Assembly (NCBI GenBank): GCA_050288625.1
Contig: JBNKEE010000017.1
Location: 1-64,000, forward strand
Direction of reading: 5' to 3'
Length of the DNA: 64,000 bases
Origin: JAAGZL01 sp050288625
Lineage (GTDB): Bacteria > Pseudomonadota > Gammaproteobacteria > Chromatiales > Chromatiaceae
Positions 36,423 to 45,366 of the stretch are shown piece after piece. The notes below the pieces were generated by a model. The model was not told the DNA's origin and made no database searches. It worked only from the letters and a program-made list of their open reading frames with translations. A program made the position numbers and the translations under genes. Each line of letters starts with the position of its first letter. The first letter of the stretch is position 1.

Positions 36423-37343
36423 ATGGACACCCTAATAACAGCAAGCAATATCAATCACTACTACGGATCTTTCCAGGCTGTTCAGGATTTATCACTGGAG
36501 CTTATGCGCGGCGAAATACTGGGTCTGCTTGGGCCCAACGGCGCAGGTAAGACCACCAGCATGAAGATAATCAGCGGTAACATAACCCCCTACAGAGGCT
36601 CAGTCCAGCTAAACGGAGTTGATCTACATAGAGATCCGCAGCGTGCCAAGATCAACCTTGGATACCTCCCAGAGCAGCCGCCGTTATACCTAAACATGAC
36701 CATCGCAGAATACCTGGTATTTTGCGCCAGGCTACATCGGATAGATAAACACGCAATTCCAAGTGCGCTCTCTGAAACTATGGAAAAGTGTGGTCTGAAA
36801 GGCATGGAACGACGTCTGATAGGAAATCTTTCCAAAGGCTATCAGCAACGAGTCGGCATTGCCCAGGCAATCATCCATAAACCAGCCATCATAATCCTGG
36901 ATGAACCCACCAGCGGGCTTGACCCAAATCAGATTGTTGAAATCCGTAACCTTATCAAGGAACTCGGCAGTGAACACGGTGTTATACTATCGACTCACAT
37001 CCTGCCAGAGGTTCAGTCCATCTGCAGCCGCGTGCTAATATTGAAAAACGGACGGATTGTGTTCAGCGAAAAAATTGTCGACATGGAGGATACCTCCCCT
37101 TCTACCATGTTGATACGCTTAGACCACCCACCCGAGTTGAATGAACTACTGAATATCCGGGGCATTTCAGGCGCAACCAGTGCCAGAGATGGGCAAATAC
37201 GCATTGAGCTCAGTCCTATGGTCAATATATCCACCATTTCGGAACAGATAATTAACCATGGATGGGGCCTCGCAGAGCTGAGTCCTGAGCAAAATTCCAT
37301 GGAACAAGTGTTTGCCAAGTTGACCATGGATGAAGAGGCATAA
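36423..37343 (+). CDS. ABC transporter ATP-binding protein, GldA/CcmA type
   Basis: A 306-residue ATPase of the ABC-2 exporter family. Walker A is LLGPNGAGKTTSMKI, the signature is LSKGYQQRVGIAQAI, Walker B is IIILDEPTSGLDPNQIV and the switch His is in ILSTHILPE. A C-terminal extension of about 80 residues is typical of the GldA subgroup. The start ATG at 36423 is used rather than the TTG one codon upstream. It forms a four-gene module with the permease, GldG-like and DUF4340 genes that follow. Confidence 0.9.
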   Translation: MDTLITASNINHYYGSFQAVQDLSLELMRGEILGLLGPNGAGKTTSMKIISGNITPYRGSVQLNGVDLHRDPQRAKINLGYLPEQPPLYLNMTIAEYLVFCARLHRIDKHAIPSALSETMEKCGLKGMERRLIGNLSKGYQQRVGIAQAIIHKPAIIILDEPTSGLDPNQIVEIRNLIKELGSEHGVILSTHILPEVQSICSRVLILKNGRIVFSEKIVDMEDTSPSTMLIRLDHPPELNELLNIRGISGATSARDGQIRIELSPMVNISTISEQIINHGWGLAELSPEQNSMEQVFAKLTMDEEA

Positions 37344-37344
37344 C

Positions 37345-38094
37345 ATGCGAGCCATCATAATCCGCGAGCTACGCAGCATGTTCCTATCTCCCCTGGCTTG
37401 GGTCCTGCTGGCGGTGGTGCAGTTCATTCTGGCATGGATATTCCTGGTCCAGTTGGATGAATTCGTACAGATCCAGCCACGCCTAGCCAAACTGACATCC
37501 GCGCCAGGCGTCACTGATCTGGTGGCCACCCCGCTACTAAACTCTGCTGCCATAATCATCATGTTCCTGATCCCATTGATGAGTATGCGATTACTCAGCG
37601 ACGAGTTCAGAAACGGCACCTATTCCTTACTTGCGTCTGCCCCTATAGCTAAAAGTGCCATAGCCTTAGGCAAATACCTAGCACTTCTCATATTCCTACT
37701 AATCATACTGACACTTATCTCCATCATGCCCCTTTCCCTGCTGCTGGGTGGAGATCTTGATCTAGGTAAGCTATGCGCCGGACTACTGGGGCTGGGACTG
37801 GCCATGGCGCTGTTCGCCGCAATCGGCCTATTCTTCTCCAGCGTCACCTCGCGTCCAACTATCGCGGCTACCGGCTCCTATGGCCTGTTACTTTTTCTTT
37901 GGCTAATCAACCTGGCGTCAGGAGCTGGCGGTGAAGGAAGCGCCCTGTTCGCCTGGATATCCCCCATCAGCCATCTGCAAAAGATGCTTTCCGGCTTGAT
38001 CAGCAGCGCAGATCTATTCTACTTCCTTCTGGTGACCGCAAGCTTTTTAGCGTTGACCGTAAAACGGATTGACGGCCTGCACAAAGGCGGATGA
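37345..38094 (+). CDS. ABC-2 type permease, GldF-like
   Basis: A 249-residue membrane protein with six hydrophobic helices, starting with RELRSMFLSPLAWVLLAVVQ, the usual GldF/NosY-type opening, and containing RLLSDEFRNGTYSLLASAPI. The ATG at 37345 is preferred: it directly follows the ATPase stop and has AAGAGG seven bases upstream; an ATG at 37330 is inside the ATPase gene. The substrate is unknown. In Bacteroidetes such proteins belong to gliding machinery; in proteobacteria the role is not established. Confidence 0.88.
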   Translation: MRAIIIRELRSMFLSPLAWVLLAVVQFILAWIFLVQLDEFVQIQPRLAKLTSAPGVTDLVATPLLNSAAIIIMFLIPLMSMRLLSDEFRNGTYSLLASAPIAKSAIALGKYLALLIFLLIILTLISIMPLSLLLGGDLDLGKLCAGLLGLGLAMALFAAIGLFFSSVTSRPTIAATGSYGLLLFLWLINLASGAGGEGSALFAWISPISHLQKMLSGLISSADLFYFLLVTASFLALTVKRIDGLHKGG

Positions 38095-38097
38095 ACC

Positions 38098-39438
38098 ATG
38101 AAACTGCCGCAGAAACTATTAACTAACCTGAACAACCTACTATTCTATCTCCTGCTGGCAGTGGTATTGGGACTTGCCGGTTGGCTCAGTAATCACTATT
38201 TCCTTGTGTGGGACCTCTCGGCCGGAGGACGCAACAGCCTCTCTCAAACCAGCCAAAAGCTGCTGTCGCGTCTGGAAGGGCCGTTACAGATTACATCCTA
38301 CGCACCGGAAGCACCGGAGCTGAGAAGTCGCATCGAGGAGATCATAGACCGTTACAAGCGATATCGTCCTGACATCCACTTCGAATTTGTCAATCCAGAT
38401 CTTCACCCAGAGCTAGTAAGACGGCTCGGCATCCAGGCAATGGGGGAACTACGCCTGGAATACCAGGGTCGAGCGGAAAACCTCAAAACCATCAGTGAGG
38501 AGGCCTTAAGCAATACCATACAGCATCTAATGCAAGGCGGTGAACGCTGGATCGGTGTAATTGAGGGGCATGGTGAAAGGAGTATAGACGGCCGTGCCAA
38601 CCACGATTTCGGAGGGTTTGGAGACGACCTGAAGCGCAAGGGATACAAGCTACGTGGTATAAAACTATCAACAGTGGTCGAAATCCCACACAACCTGTCC
38701 CTGCTAATCATCGCCAGCCCCCAGGTCAGTTACCTGAAACAGGAGGTGGATAAGATCATTGACTATATTGACGCGGGAGGGAACCTGCTTTGGTTTGTCG
38801 AACCAGGCGCAGATCACGGTCTAAATATACTGAAACAAAAACTGGGCCTAAAGATTCTACCTGGAGTCATAGTTGATGCTAACGCCGCCTCTTATCGACT
38901 TAAGGATCCTACCATGGCGCTCGTAACAAGCTATCCAGAGCATCCTGCCACGGCCAATTTCAATCTTGTCACATTATTCCCCCACTCAGCGGCGATAATG
39001 GCAGTGGGTGAAACCGAATGGAAATCCACCCCCCTGCTTAGCACACTTGCCGGTTCCTGGAATGAAACCGGTACGATCAAGGGAGAAGTATCACGCGATA
39101 AGGATCAAGGCGAGGTGGCTGGACCGTTAAATATTGGCATAGCCTTTACCCGTAAACACAAGCAAGACAATCAGATCGCGCTGGTAATAGGTGATGGCGA
39201 TTTTCTGTCCAATACCTACCTGGGGAATGGAGGCAACCTGGACCTAGGACTGAATCTGATTCGATGGCTCAGTAGTGACTTCAAACTGTTGGATATACCT
39301 GCCAGAACCGCACATGACCTGAGATTGGATCTATCCAAAACCACCAGCAGCATCATAGGTTTCGGCTTCCTCCTGGGATTGCCGCTGATATTTCTATCGG
39401 CAGGAACCATCATCTGGTGGCGGCGCAGAAGTCTCTGA
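38098..39438 (+). CDS. GldG-like ABC auxiliary protein
   Basis: A 446-residue protein with an N-terminal membrane helix at about 12-34 and a C-terminal one at about 418-438, flanking a large periplasmic part. Family features are WDLSAGGRNSLSQTSQKLL near the N-terminus and IGVIEGHGERSIDG, then IDAGGNLLWFVEPG. It belongs to the ABC_transp_aux/GldG group, which accompanies GldA-GldF-type transporters. The start is three bases after the permease stop, so all are coupled. Confidence 0.88.
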   Translation: MKLPQKLLTNLNNLLFYLLLAVVLGLAGWLSNHYFLVWDLSAGGRNSLSQTSQKLLSRLEGPLQITSYAPEAPELRSRIEEIIDRYKRYRPDIHFEFVNPDLHPELVRRLGIQAMGELRLEYQGRAENLKTISEEALSNTIQHLMQGGERWIGVIEGHGERSIDGRANHDFGGFGDDLKRKGYKLRGIKLSTVVEIPHNLSLLIIASPQVSYLKQEVDKIIDYIDAGGNLLWFVEPGADHGLNILKQKLGLKILPGVIVDANAASYRLKDPTMALVTSYPEHPATANFNLVTLFPHSAAIMAVGETEWKSTPLLSTLAGSWNETGTIKGEVSRDKDQGEVAGPLNIGIAFTRKHKQDNQIALVIGDGDFLSNTYLGNGGNLDLGLNLIRWLSSDFKLLDIPARTAHDLRLDLSKTTSSIIGFGFLLGLPLIFLSAGTIIWWRRRSL

Positions 39439-39440
39439 AG

Positions 39441-39941
39441 ATGCGGCGTCCACTCCTGATCAATGCATCCCTTCTGTTCTTGGCACTACTATTGGCAGGC
39501 ATGGTCTGGTTCATACAGGAGCAACCGGACAAGAATCAAAATATTCGCCTAACCACCCTGTTACCAGATCAAGTCAATCTGATAGAGCTCAATAACAACA
39601 GTGGGCAGACCATTCGCCTGGAACGCGAGACAACCGGCTGGATGATGACCATACCATCAACGGCAAAGGCAAACGATACCATGGTAAATAATCTCCTTGA
39701 AATAGCCGGGACGAAGAGCATCAGGAGATTCAAGGCACCAGATGACCTAACAGAGTTTGGTCTTAATCCGCCCAATGCCATCTTGATCTTGAATCATACT
39801 CGCATTGAGATGGGCGCAATCCATCCTATGAACCAGCGTCGCTATATGCGCGTTGGGAATATAATTCACCTTATAAATGACCGTTTTCCCCACCTGCTGA
39901 GGGCAGCTCCGCAGAGTTATATAACCCCTCAGAGACCTTAA
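39441..39941 (+). CDS. DUF4340 domain protein
   Basis: A 166-residue protein with an N-terminal membrane helix (LINASLLFLALLLAGMVWFI) and a periplasmic DUF4340-type domain (LPDQVNLIELNNNSGQTIRL, DLTEFGLNPPNAILIL). DUF4340 proteins regularly follow GldG-like genes. The ATG at 39441, two bases after the gldG-like stop, is preferred to an in-frame GTG at 39417. It appears to be a single-domain, short member of the family. Function is unknown. Confidence 0.82.
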   Translation: MRRPLLINASLLFLALLLAGMVWFIQEQPDKNQNIRLTTLLPDQVNLIELNNNSGQTIRLERETTGWMMTIPSTAKANDTMVNNLLEIAGTKSIRRFKAPDDLTEFGLNPPNAILILNHTRIEMGAIHPMNQRRYMRVGNIIHLINDRFPHLLRAAPQSYITPQRP

Positions 39942-40161
39942 GATAAGTGCAAAATCCTTAGCTCACACGCCATTCTCATAGCTTTTCCCTTATAAATTTT
40001 GTTAGTATTACCGGAATCTGAAGAATAGGTAACGCCAAAAGCTCAAGACAAGCAGTTTGGATGTCAGCAGTATTGTGATAAGCAAGGATCTTGGAATCGC
40101 CTATCTATAACATTTGGATCCTTGCTAGCGGAACATCCGGCACAAGAAAACTACAACCAAA

Positions 40162-40974
40162 ATGCCAGAGCTACCAGAAGTTGAGACTACCAGACGAGGT
40201 ATCGCCCCCCATATAGAGGGCCAGAAGGTCTGCTGTGTCGCCGTGCGGAATCGGCAACTGCGTTGGCCTATACCCCCACGTCTCCAGAACATACTCTCCG
40301 GACACAAGGTAAAAAAAGTGGAACGTCGCGCTAAGTATCTGCTACTGCGTTTCGGCCACGGCACTCTTATCATCCATCTTGGCATGTCCGGTAGCTTGCG
40401 CATTATTCCGCGCGGTACCGAGCCGGAAAAGCATGACCACTTTGACCTGGTCTTCTCCAGGGTCTGCATGCGTTTGAGAGACCCCCGCAGGTTCGGCGCA
40501 GTGCTCTGGACCAGGGATAACCCGCTGGAGCATAAACTGCTCATAGAACTTGGGCCAGAGCCGTTGAGCCGCGCCTTTAGCGGCAAGCACCTGTACCTAC
40601 TTGCACAAAAAAGAAAGACCCCAGTTAAAAACTTCGTCATGGATGGCAAGGTGGTGGTGGGCGCAGGTAATATCTATGCAAACGAGGCCCTGTTCATGAG
40701 TGGCATCCACCCAAACCGCCCGTGCAACAAGGTATCACAAGAAGAGTATGACATCCTTGCCGGTCATATAAAGGATGTACTGCGGGCTGCAATCAAGAAA
40801 GGGGGAACCACCCTAAGGGATTTTCAGCAAGGTGACGGCCAACCTGGATATTTCTCCCAAAAGCTGCAGGTATATGGCAAAGAGGGGGAACCGTGCCCCG
40901 TCTGTGGTAATAAGATCAAACGCGATCGCATCGGACAACGCTCTGCATTCTTCTGTAATTACTGTCAGAGCTAG
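40162..40974 (+). CDS. mutM: Formamidopyrimidine-DNA glycosylase
   Basis: Removes 8-oxoguanine and FaPy lesions and nicks the abasic site. All key parts are present: N-terminal Pro2-Glu3 (MPELPEVETTRRG), Lys58 in VERRAKYLLL, the helix-two-turn-helix region with VVGAGNIYANEALF, and the C-terminal zinc finger CPVCGNKIKRD then FFCNYCQ. Length 270 is normal. It is preceded by a 220-base gap and ends without an obvious terminator. Confidence 0.97.
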   Translation: MPELPEVETTRRGIAPHIEGQKVCCVAVRNRQLRWPIPPRLQNILSGHKVKKVERRAKYLLLRFGHGTLIIHLGMSGSLRIIPRGTEPEKHDHFDLVFSRVCMRLRDPRRFGAVLWTRDNPLEHKLLIELGPEPLSRAFSGKHLYLLAQKRKTPVKNFVMDGKVVVGAGNIYANEALFMSGIHPNRPCNKVSQEEYDILAGHIKDVLRAAIKKGGTTLRDFQQGDGQPGYFSQKLQVYGKEGEPCPVCGNKIKRDRIGQRSAFFCNYCQS

Positions 40975-41099
40975 ACAGACAGAAAAGATATTTTGCGCAA
41001 ACTCTATCTATCTACCCATACAATCATCCACTGCTAGCCTGGTTGTAGCAGATCGAATCTGCCCATAAAATGCGCCCTCTTAAATTATGAGGAAACACG

Positions 41100-41666
41100 A
41101 TGGAGCAGTTGATTGTTTGGTTGAGCGGCCCCTGGCCATGGTATGTATCCGGTCCCATAATCGGACTGATGGTGCCGCTTATGTTGCTTATTGGCAGCAA
41201 GTCTTTTGGCGTATCACAAAACCTTGAACACATATGCGCCATGACCCAACCCAAGCAGATCAATGTAAGTCTGTTTAAATATGACTGGAAACAATTTGGC
41301 TGGTGTATTTCATTCGTGATCGGGGTTGCCATAGGCGGCTTTCTGGCAATGTATGTTTTCAAACATCCTGGCGCCATTGAACTCTCCGAGGCAGCCAAAG
41401 ATATGCTGGTTGGCTGGGGAGTCTCCCAGGGAAAAGAGTTTTACCCATCTGAGTTGTATGATCCAAGCCCGGCCAATCTCGTGATCCTGGGCATAAGCGG
41501 GGTATTAATCGGATTTGGTACACGTTACGCCTCAGGCTGCACATCTGGCCACGCCATCACCGGTCTAGCCACATTGCAGCTAAAGTCATTAAAAGCGGTT
41601 CTCGGAATCTTTGCCGGTGGGATACTTGCTGCTAATTTCATTACTCCTCTGCTGATAAAGATCTAA
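41100..41666 (+). CDS. YeeE/YedE family membrane protein, first half
   Basis: A 188-residue membrane protein of the sulfur-transport (YeeE/YedE, PmpA-like) family. The conserved cysteine motif is TRYASGCTSGHAITGLATL. Homologues such as TsuA import thiosulfate; in many bacteria two half-size proteins act together, as appears here with the next gene five bases downstream. GAGGAAA lies just before the ATG. The actual sulfur species carried is inferred from the family. Confidence 0.9.
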   Translation: MEQLIVWLSGPWPWYVSGPIIGLMVPLMLLIGSKSFGVSQNLEHICAMTQPKQINVSLFKYDWKQFGWCISFVIGVAIGGFLAMYVFKHPGAIELSEAAKDMLVGWGVSQGKEFYPSELYDPSPANLVILGISGVLIGFGTRYASGCTSGHAITGLATLQLKSLKAVLGIFAGGILAANFITPLLIKI

Positions 41667-41670
41667 CACA

Positions 41671-42087
41671 ATGAAGCAACTGCCTTACATACTAGCGGGA
41701 ATCATCTTTGGCTTTGCCTTGATGAAATCAGAAGCCGCATCTTGGTTTCGCATCATGGAGATGTTCCACTTTCAGTCATTCCAGATGTTCGGGGTGATTA
41801 TAACTGCCGTTGCAACCGCCTTTTTTGGTACTGAACTTATAAAGCGGTTCACATCGATCAAATCAATTGAAGGTACCATCATAACCATTCATCAAAAGGC
41901 TGATGGTAACGTGCGCTATCCGATAGGTGGATTTATCTTCGGCCTGGGTTGGGGGATCGTCGGCCTATGCCCAGGACCCATCTTTGCCCTGTTAGGGGCC
42001 GGTTCTCTAGGCGCATTTGTTATATTGTTAGGCGCCCTGCACGGTACCTGGCTATATGGGGCCATACGCCAGAGGTTGCCGCACTAG
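41671..42087 (+). CDS. YeeE/YedE family membrane protein, second half
   Basis: A 138-residue membrane protein with four hydrophobic stretches and the family motif FGLGWGIVGLCPGPIFALLG, containing the second conserved cysteine. It corresponds to the C-terminal half of full-length YeeE (PmpB-like) and follows its partner by four bases. It converges with the unknown minus-strand operon, whose last gene ends 11 bases away, with no terminator hairpin between. Confidence 0.9.
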   Translation: MKQLPYILAGIIFGFALMKSEAASWFRIMEMFHFQSFQMFGVIITAVATAFFGTELIKRFTSIKSIEGTIITIHQKADGNVRYPIGGFIFGLGWGIVGLCPGPIFALLGAGSLGAFVILLGALHGTWLYGAIRQRLPH

Positions 42088-42098
42088 AACAAGTTGGT

Positions 42099-43292
42099 CT
42101 AGTTGCTATTGCGAGTAGCTACGATGCGGTCGTACTCATGACCGGCCGCAATGGCATGGGTCTGGATTACATCAAAACCGCCTTCAGGATTATTGAAGAC
42201 ATCCGTATAAAAATTATGGTCGAGCGTCGGCCTCTCTTTAATATCAATCTTCCAAAGAAGATGGGCCAACCCCTGCACCGCCCCCATATTCAAAAAGGAT
42301 AACTGTACCTCGTCACTCTGTCTGTAGATACGACGGTAACCCACACCCTCGTATGAGTTATAGATGCGCATCACCAGCTGATGCCCAGGATCGATCTCCT
42401 CAACACGCCAAACGCCCCAGCCAAGGGCATTGATGACTGCAACCATTCCGTGTATCCAGTCAGCATCATCTTTACAGTGTGGCGCGACTAGCTGATACCA
42501 CTCAGGGCTAGACATGATGCCGCCAAAGGTATTGAAGGCGCAGATATGGCCACCCTGCACAAATACATCTCTAGTATGGTCTTTCGGCATACCGCCGTTG
42601 ATCATGCCATTATAGGTCTCGTAGGATACATAGTTGTAGTAGTCGGCAAAATGGTTTGTCAGGACCACACCAAACGCATCAATCAACCCGGTATCATCCA
42701 CACCACTCTTACCATAAAGGGGTAGTCCTGAGACCGCCTCAATGATCTTCTCTTCATTTATTGTCGTGGTAAACTTGGAACAGTCTCTGAACTCGAAACG
42801 CGGTGGAACATCGGCATATTCAGCCTTATATCTATAGGGATCTTCAATTGGGTACATCTCCCCTTTGGACTTAAACCAATCCACAGGAGAACCCTTTTGC
42901 TTGCATAGGGTCTCTTCCATTATCCGGTCGGTAATGCCAGATATGTAGCCAGAAGTAAAAAAGCAGCTTGGTTCCTTTCTGCTATGGGTCAGGGCCGCCT
43001 GTCCGTAGTGTGAAGTCGGCGTCACCCAGTCACCCTCATCGGTTGAACGCAGCTTACCAAAACCACAAAATGCGAATTCGTCTCTCAGATCTTTTTCAGA
43101 GTAGCCTTGCGCTAAAAGCCTTTTCACCAGTGGAACAACGGCCTCAGTAAGCAGTTTTCGGGGATTACATCCCGGAATACCTTCAGATAACAACACCGCC
43201 ATCTGCAGATATGCATTGTAATGATTACAGTGGAATACCCTGCTCAGGCCACTAATGAAAGTGTGGCCATATAAACGAATTGTATTTTTCAT
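42099..43292 (-). CDS. Uncharacterised protein with a C-terminal V4R-like region
   Basis: I do not recognise this 397-residue soluble protein as a named family. The N-terminus contains LSRVFHCNHYNAYLQMAVLL, with clustered His/Cys, and a Cys-containing stretch DEFAFCGFGKLRS. The last 70 residues (MGAVQGLAHLLWKIDIKERP, then QTHAIAAGHEYDRIV) resemble the end of V4R / 4-vinyl-reductase-type ligand-binding domains; this is a weak pattern match. No membrane segment or signal peptide is visible. GGAG lies five bases before the ATG. It is the last gene of a five-gene minus-strand group. Confidence 0.7.
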   Translation of the reverse strand: MKNTIRLYGHTFISGLSRVFHCNHYNAYLQMAVLLSEGIPGCNPRKLLTEAVVPLVKRLLAQGYSEKDLRDEFAFCGFGKLRSTDEGDWVTPTSHYGQAALTHSRKEPSCFFTSGYISGITDRIMEETLCKQKGSPVDWFKSKGEMYPIEDPYRYKAEYADVPPRFEFRDCSKFTTTINEEKIIEAVSGLPLYGKSGVDDTGLIDAFGVVLTNHFADYYNYVSYETYNGMINGGMPKDHTRDVFVQGGHICAFNTFGGIMSSPEWYQLVAPHCKDDADWIHGMVAVINALGWGVWRVEEIDPGHQLVMRIYNSYEGVGYRRIYRQSDEVQLSFLNMGAVQGLAHLLWKIDIKERPTLDHNFYTDVFNNPEGGFDVIQTHAIAAGHEYDRIVATRNSN

Positions 43293-43317
43293 GCATCTCC
43301 ATACTTCGTTGGTTTTT

Positions 43318-43707
43318 CTATCTACCTAACATCCGACCTAATTTCGACATAAATCCTTCATCCTTCTGTTCTTCTTCAGAACTTTCCGGTGCAGTGGTCT
43401 GTACAGGTTTGCGCTGATTTTTCTTGGCTGGATGAAATTCACAACTGCGTGAGAGTTTATCCAAGTAGATGCCAAACTGATCGTTTATCACCTGTTGGAG
43501 GATATCAATCCTTTTCGCGTCCAGCGTTAGTTCTGAGGATTCAAAATCGAAAACACCAGGATACCCAACGTTTGTTTTTATTATCAGATGGGTCTTCATC
43601 GATACATGATCAATAGGAGTCTTATTCAACTCTTTGCGTTTCGCATTTATAAGTTCAGTAAGGGCCATTGGTGTAATGGTCCAATAGTCCTTCGACCGGT
43701 TATCCAT
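43318..43707 (-). CDS. Hypothetical protein of unknown operon
   Basis: An unrecognised 129-residue protein. The first 90 residues form a mixed alpha/beta pattern (YWTITPMALTELINAKRKEL, FDFESSELTLDAKRIDIL) and the tail is charged and low-complexity (PESSEEEQKDEGFMSKLGRM). A strong ribosome site, GAGGAGAGATGC, directly precedes the ATG. The gap to the next gene is 25 bases. Coding status is supported by this site and by dense packing with same-strand neighbours; no function can be named. Confidence 0.7.
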   Translation of the reverse strand: MDNRSKDYWTITPMALTELINAKRKELNKTPIDHVSMKTHLIIKTNVGYPGVFDFESSELTLDAKRIDILQQVINDQFGIYLDKLSRSCEFHPAKKNQRKPVQTTAPESSEEEQKDEGFMSKLGRMLGR

Positions 43708-43742
43708 GCATCTCTCCTCATTACCAATTTCTTATTCCCGAA

Positions 43743-44042
43743 TTATCGGGTTTTCAGCAGAACCGCTATCTCATCGATAATCTGCTCAATTTTTTTTATT
43801 GTTATATGGTGAAAAAAGTTCACCTTCATGTCTTCAAATCCCTGCGGCGGTATTACCAACAACCCCCACTCCGCATCCACATATTTAACGTCCAGCATCT
43901 CGTGGCGTAATCTGCCCATTTCCAACAATCTTGTCTGAAGCTGTTGATAGGCATGGGAACCTAGATCCTGTGGAACAGAAAATACGAAAGCCCTGTAATC
44001 AATACAAGACGGGGCTTCTCTACAGTTATCCGGGAGCAACAC
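43743..44042 (-). CDS. Hypothetical small protein of unknown operon
   Basis: An unrecognised 99-residue protein starting at a GTG (44042-44040) with GGAA eight bases upstream. The sequence reads as a compact alpha/beta protein with CIDYRAFVFSVPQDLGSHAY, EWGLLVIPPQGFEDMKVNFF and a C-terminal helix KKIEQIIDEIAVLLKTR. No signal peptide or membrane segment is visible. It lies 35 bases upstream of the 129-residue gene on the same strand. A true start a few codons later is possible. Confidence 0.62.
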   Translation of the reverse strand: MLLPDNCREAPSCIDYRAFVFSVPQDLGSHAYQQLQTRLLEMGRLRHEMLDVKYVDAEWGLLVIPPQGFEDMKVNFFHHITIKKIEQIIDEIAVLLKTR

Positions 44043-44143
44043 TTAGGTTATTCCTGACCATTCAATAACTTTCTAATGTAGGATGGGCGAATAGTCAAGC
44101 AGAATGCCGGTTATTATTGACGGGCAATGACAGCAGCAACATG

Positions 44144-45322
44144 CTATTGAGGTGTATAGCTACCATTCTGCCAAGCCGGAGCCGCGATAGGCTCTCCAAG
44201 ATCTGCCGCGATCAGACGTTCTCGTGCGTCCAGCAGTCTACGGATCAAAGCAGGCTCTAGCTCGGCATACCTTTCCTGGTCTTGAACTCTCTTAACCACT
44301 ATACCCAGCAACTCGGTTATGGCGTTACCCACAGAATTCTGGGAGATAGTCACCACCAGACGCCCTTTATCATCCCGAAACAGTATCTGCTTATAGGCAG
44401 GACGCCAGCGTATCTCGTTAGCAAACTTTGGGTCTTGAATAACCTGCTCTCTCAGGTCCCTCGCTACCCGCAGAAACTGGTTGTTGCCCAACAAGACATC
44501 AGCTACCTGCTCAGGAAAGTTTGCATTCTCCGGCACCTTAGGGTCACCCGTGGCCACCATTGAAAAGAATGTTCGGTAGAAATCCAGAAAGCCCAACAGG
44601 ACCTGTTCATATTCATACCAGAAATACTGATCCTTTAACTTCTCCACCCCACCCACAACCTCCCAGCTCGGAAGACCCTGAGGATAGCCAGTGAGATTGA
44701 GGCTAGAGTTATCCGTTGCCAACGGGGAAAGGATCTGTAGATCCAGCACCTCAAGGAATTCATGATAGACATCGCTCAGGTGGCGTAGAAACAGACTGTG
44801 ATGTCCGCTATCGGTAAGGTTTGGATCATTGGGATTGGCATGTTCCGCATCTATCAGATCCTGCATAGGGAAAACGATAAAGTGGTTGTGGATCATTCGT
44901 ATGCTGGGAACTCCCGGCTTGTTTAATGGCCAAGTAGAATCGAGGCTGGCTTCACCACAAAGGATCAGATGTTTCTCCGGATCGGGATACTCTTCAAACA
45001 TATAATCACAGAGGATCTGGGTCATTCGGTTCCAGACCTTTTTCTGCTCGCGAGTCATATCGTCACGCCGCACCGGGCGGCCGAGTGGATCCAATATGCG
45101 TCGCGAAGTGTCTAGAATTATTGATGTATCGAACTCGGTGCTATGCCCGATTATCTTGCGATACATGAGAAGATTTTCCGGGGTACGAAAAAGCCCGTTC
45201 TCCTCAGCCAGATTCTTCAGGTTACATGGACTGTTGAAGAACTCTACTGGCGCCATGCCTTCAGGTATATCTAACGCCATTTTCGGATGTGGCGTTGTGA
45301 TCTGACGAGGTGCTGGCTTCAT
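44144..45322 (-). CDS. Uncharacterised 392-residue protein of unknown operon
   Basis: I do not recognise this family. It is a soluble protein with a ribosome site AAGGAG eight bases before the ATG. Notable stretches are HSTEFDTSIILDTSRRILDP, HLILCGEASLDSTWPLN followed by SIRMIHNHFIVFPM, and LFLRHLSDVYHEFLEVLDL. The IHNH-x-IVFP segment recalls the H-x-H strand of nucleotidyl transferases of the GalT/HIT type, but no full H-x-H-x-H is present, so that is not claimed. The C-terminal third is helical and rich in Arg/Glu. It is the largest of the upstream members of the five-gene group. Confidence 0.7.
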   Translation of the reverse strand: MKPAPRQITTPHPKMALDIPEGMAPVEFFNSPCNLKNLAEENGLFRTPENLLMYRKIIGHSTEFDTSIILDTSRRILDPLGRPVRRDDMTREQKKVWNRMTQILCDYMFEEYPDPEKHLILCGEASLDSTWPLNKPGVPSIRMIHNHFIVFPMQDLIDAEHANPNDPNLTDSGHHSLFLRHLSDVYHEFLEVLDLQILSPLATDNSSLNLTGYPQGLPSWEVVGGVEKLKDQYFWYEYEQVLLGFLDFYRTFFSMVATGDPKVPENANFPEQVADVLLGNNQFLRVARDLREQVIQDPKFANEIRWRPAYKQILFRDDKGRLVVTISQNSVGNAITELLGIVVKRVQDQERYAELEPALIRRLLDARERLIAADLGEPIAAPAWQNGSYTPQ

Positions 45323-45366
45323 ATCCCTACTCCTTTTTTACCGGTCTAGTAAGTTCCCTTCTTACG

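Noticed and set aside
41048..41062. GCAGAT-CGA-ATCTGC hairpin after mutM as a terminator
   Set aside because: Stem is short and no T run follows on either strand.
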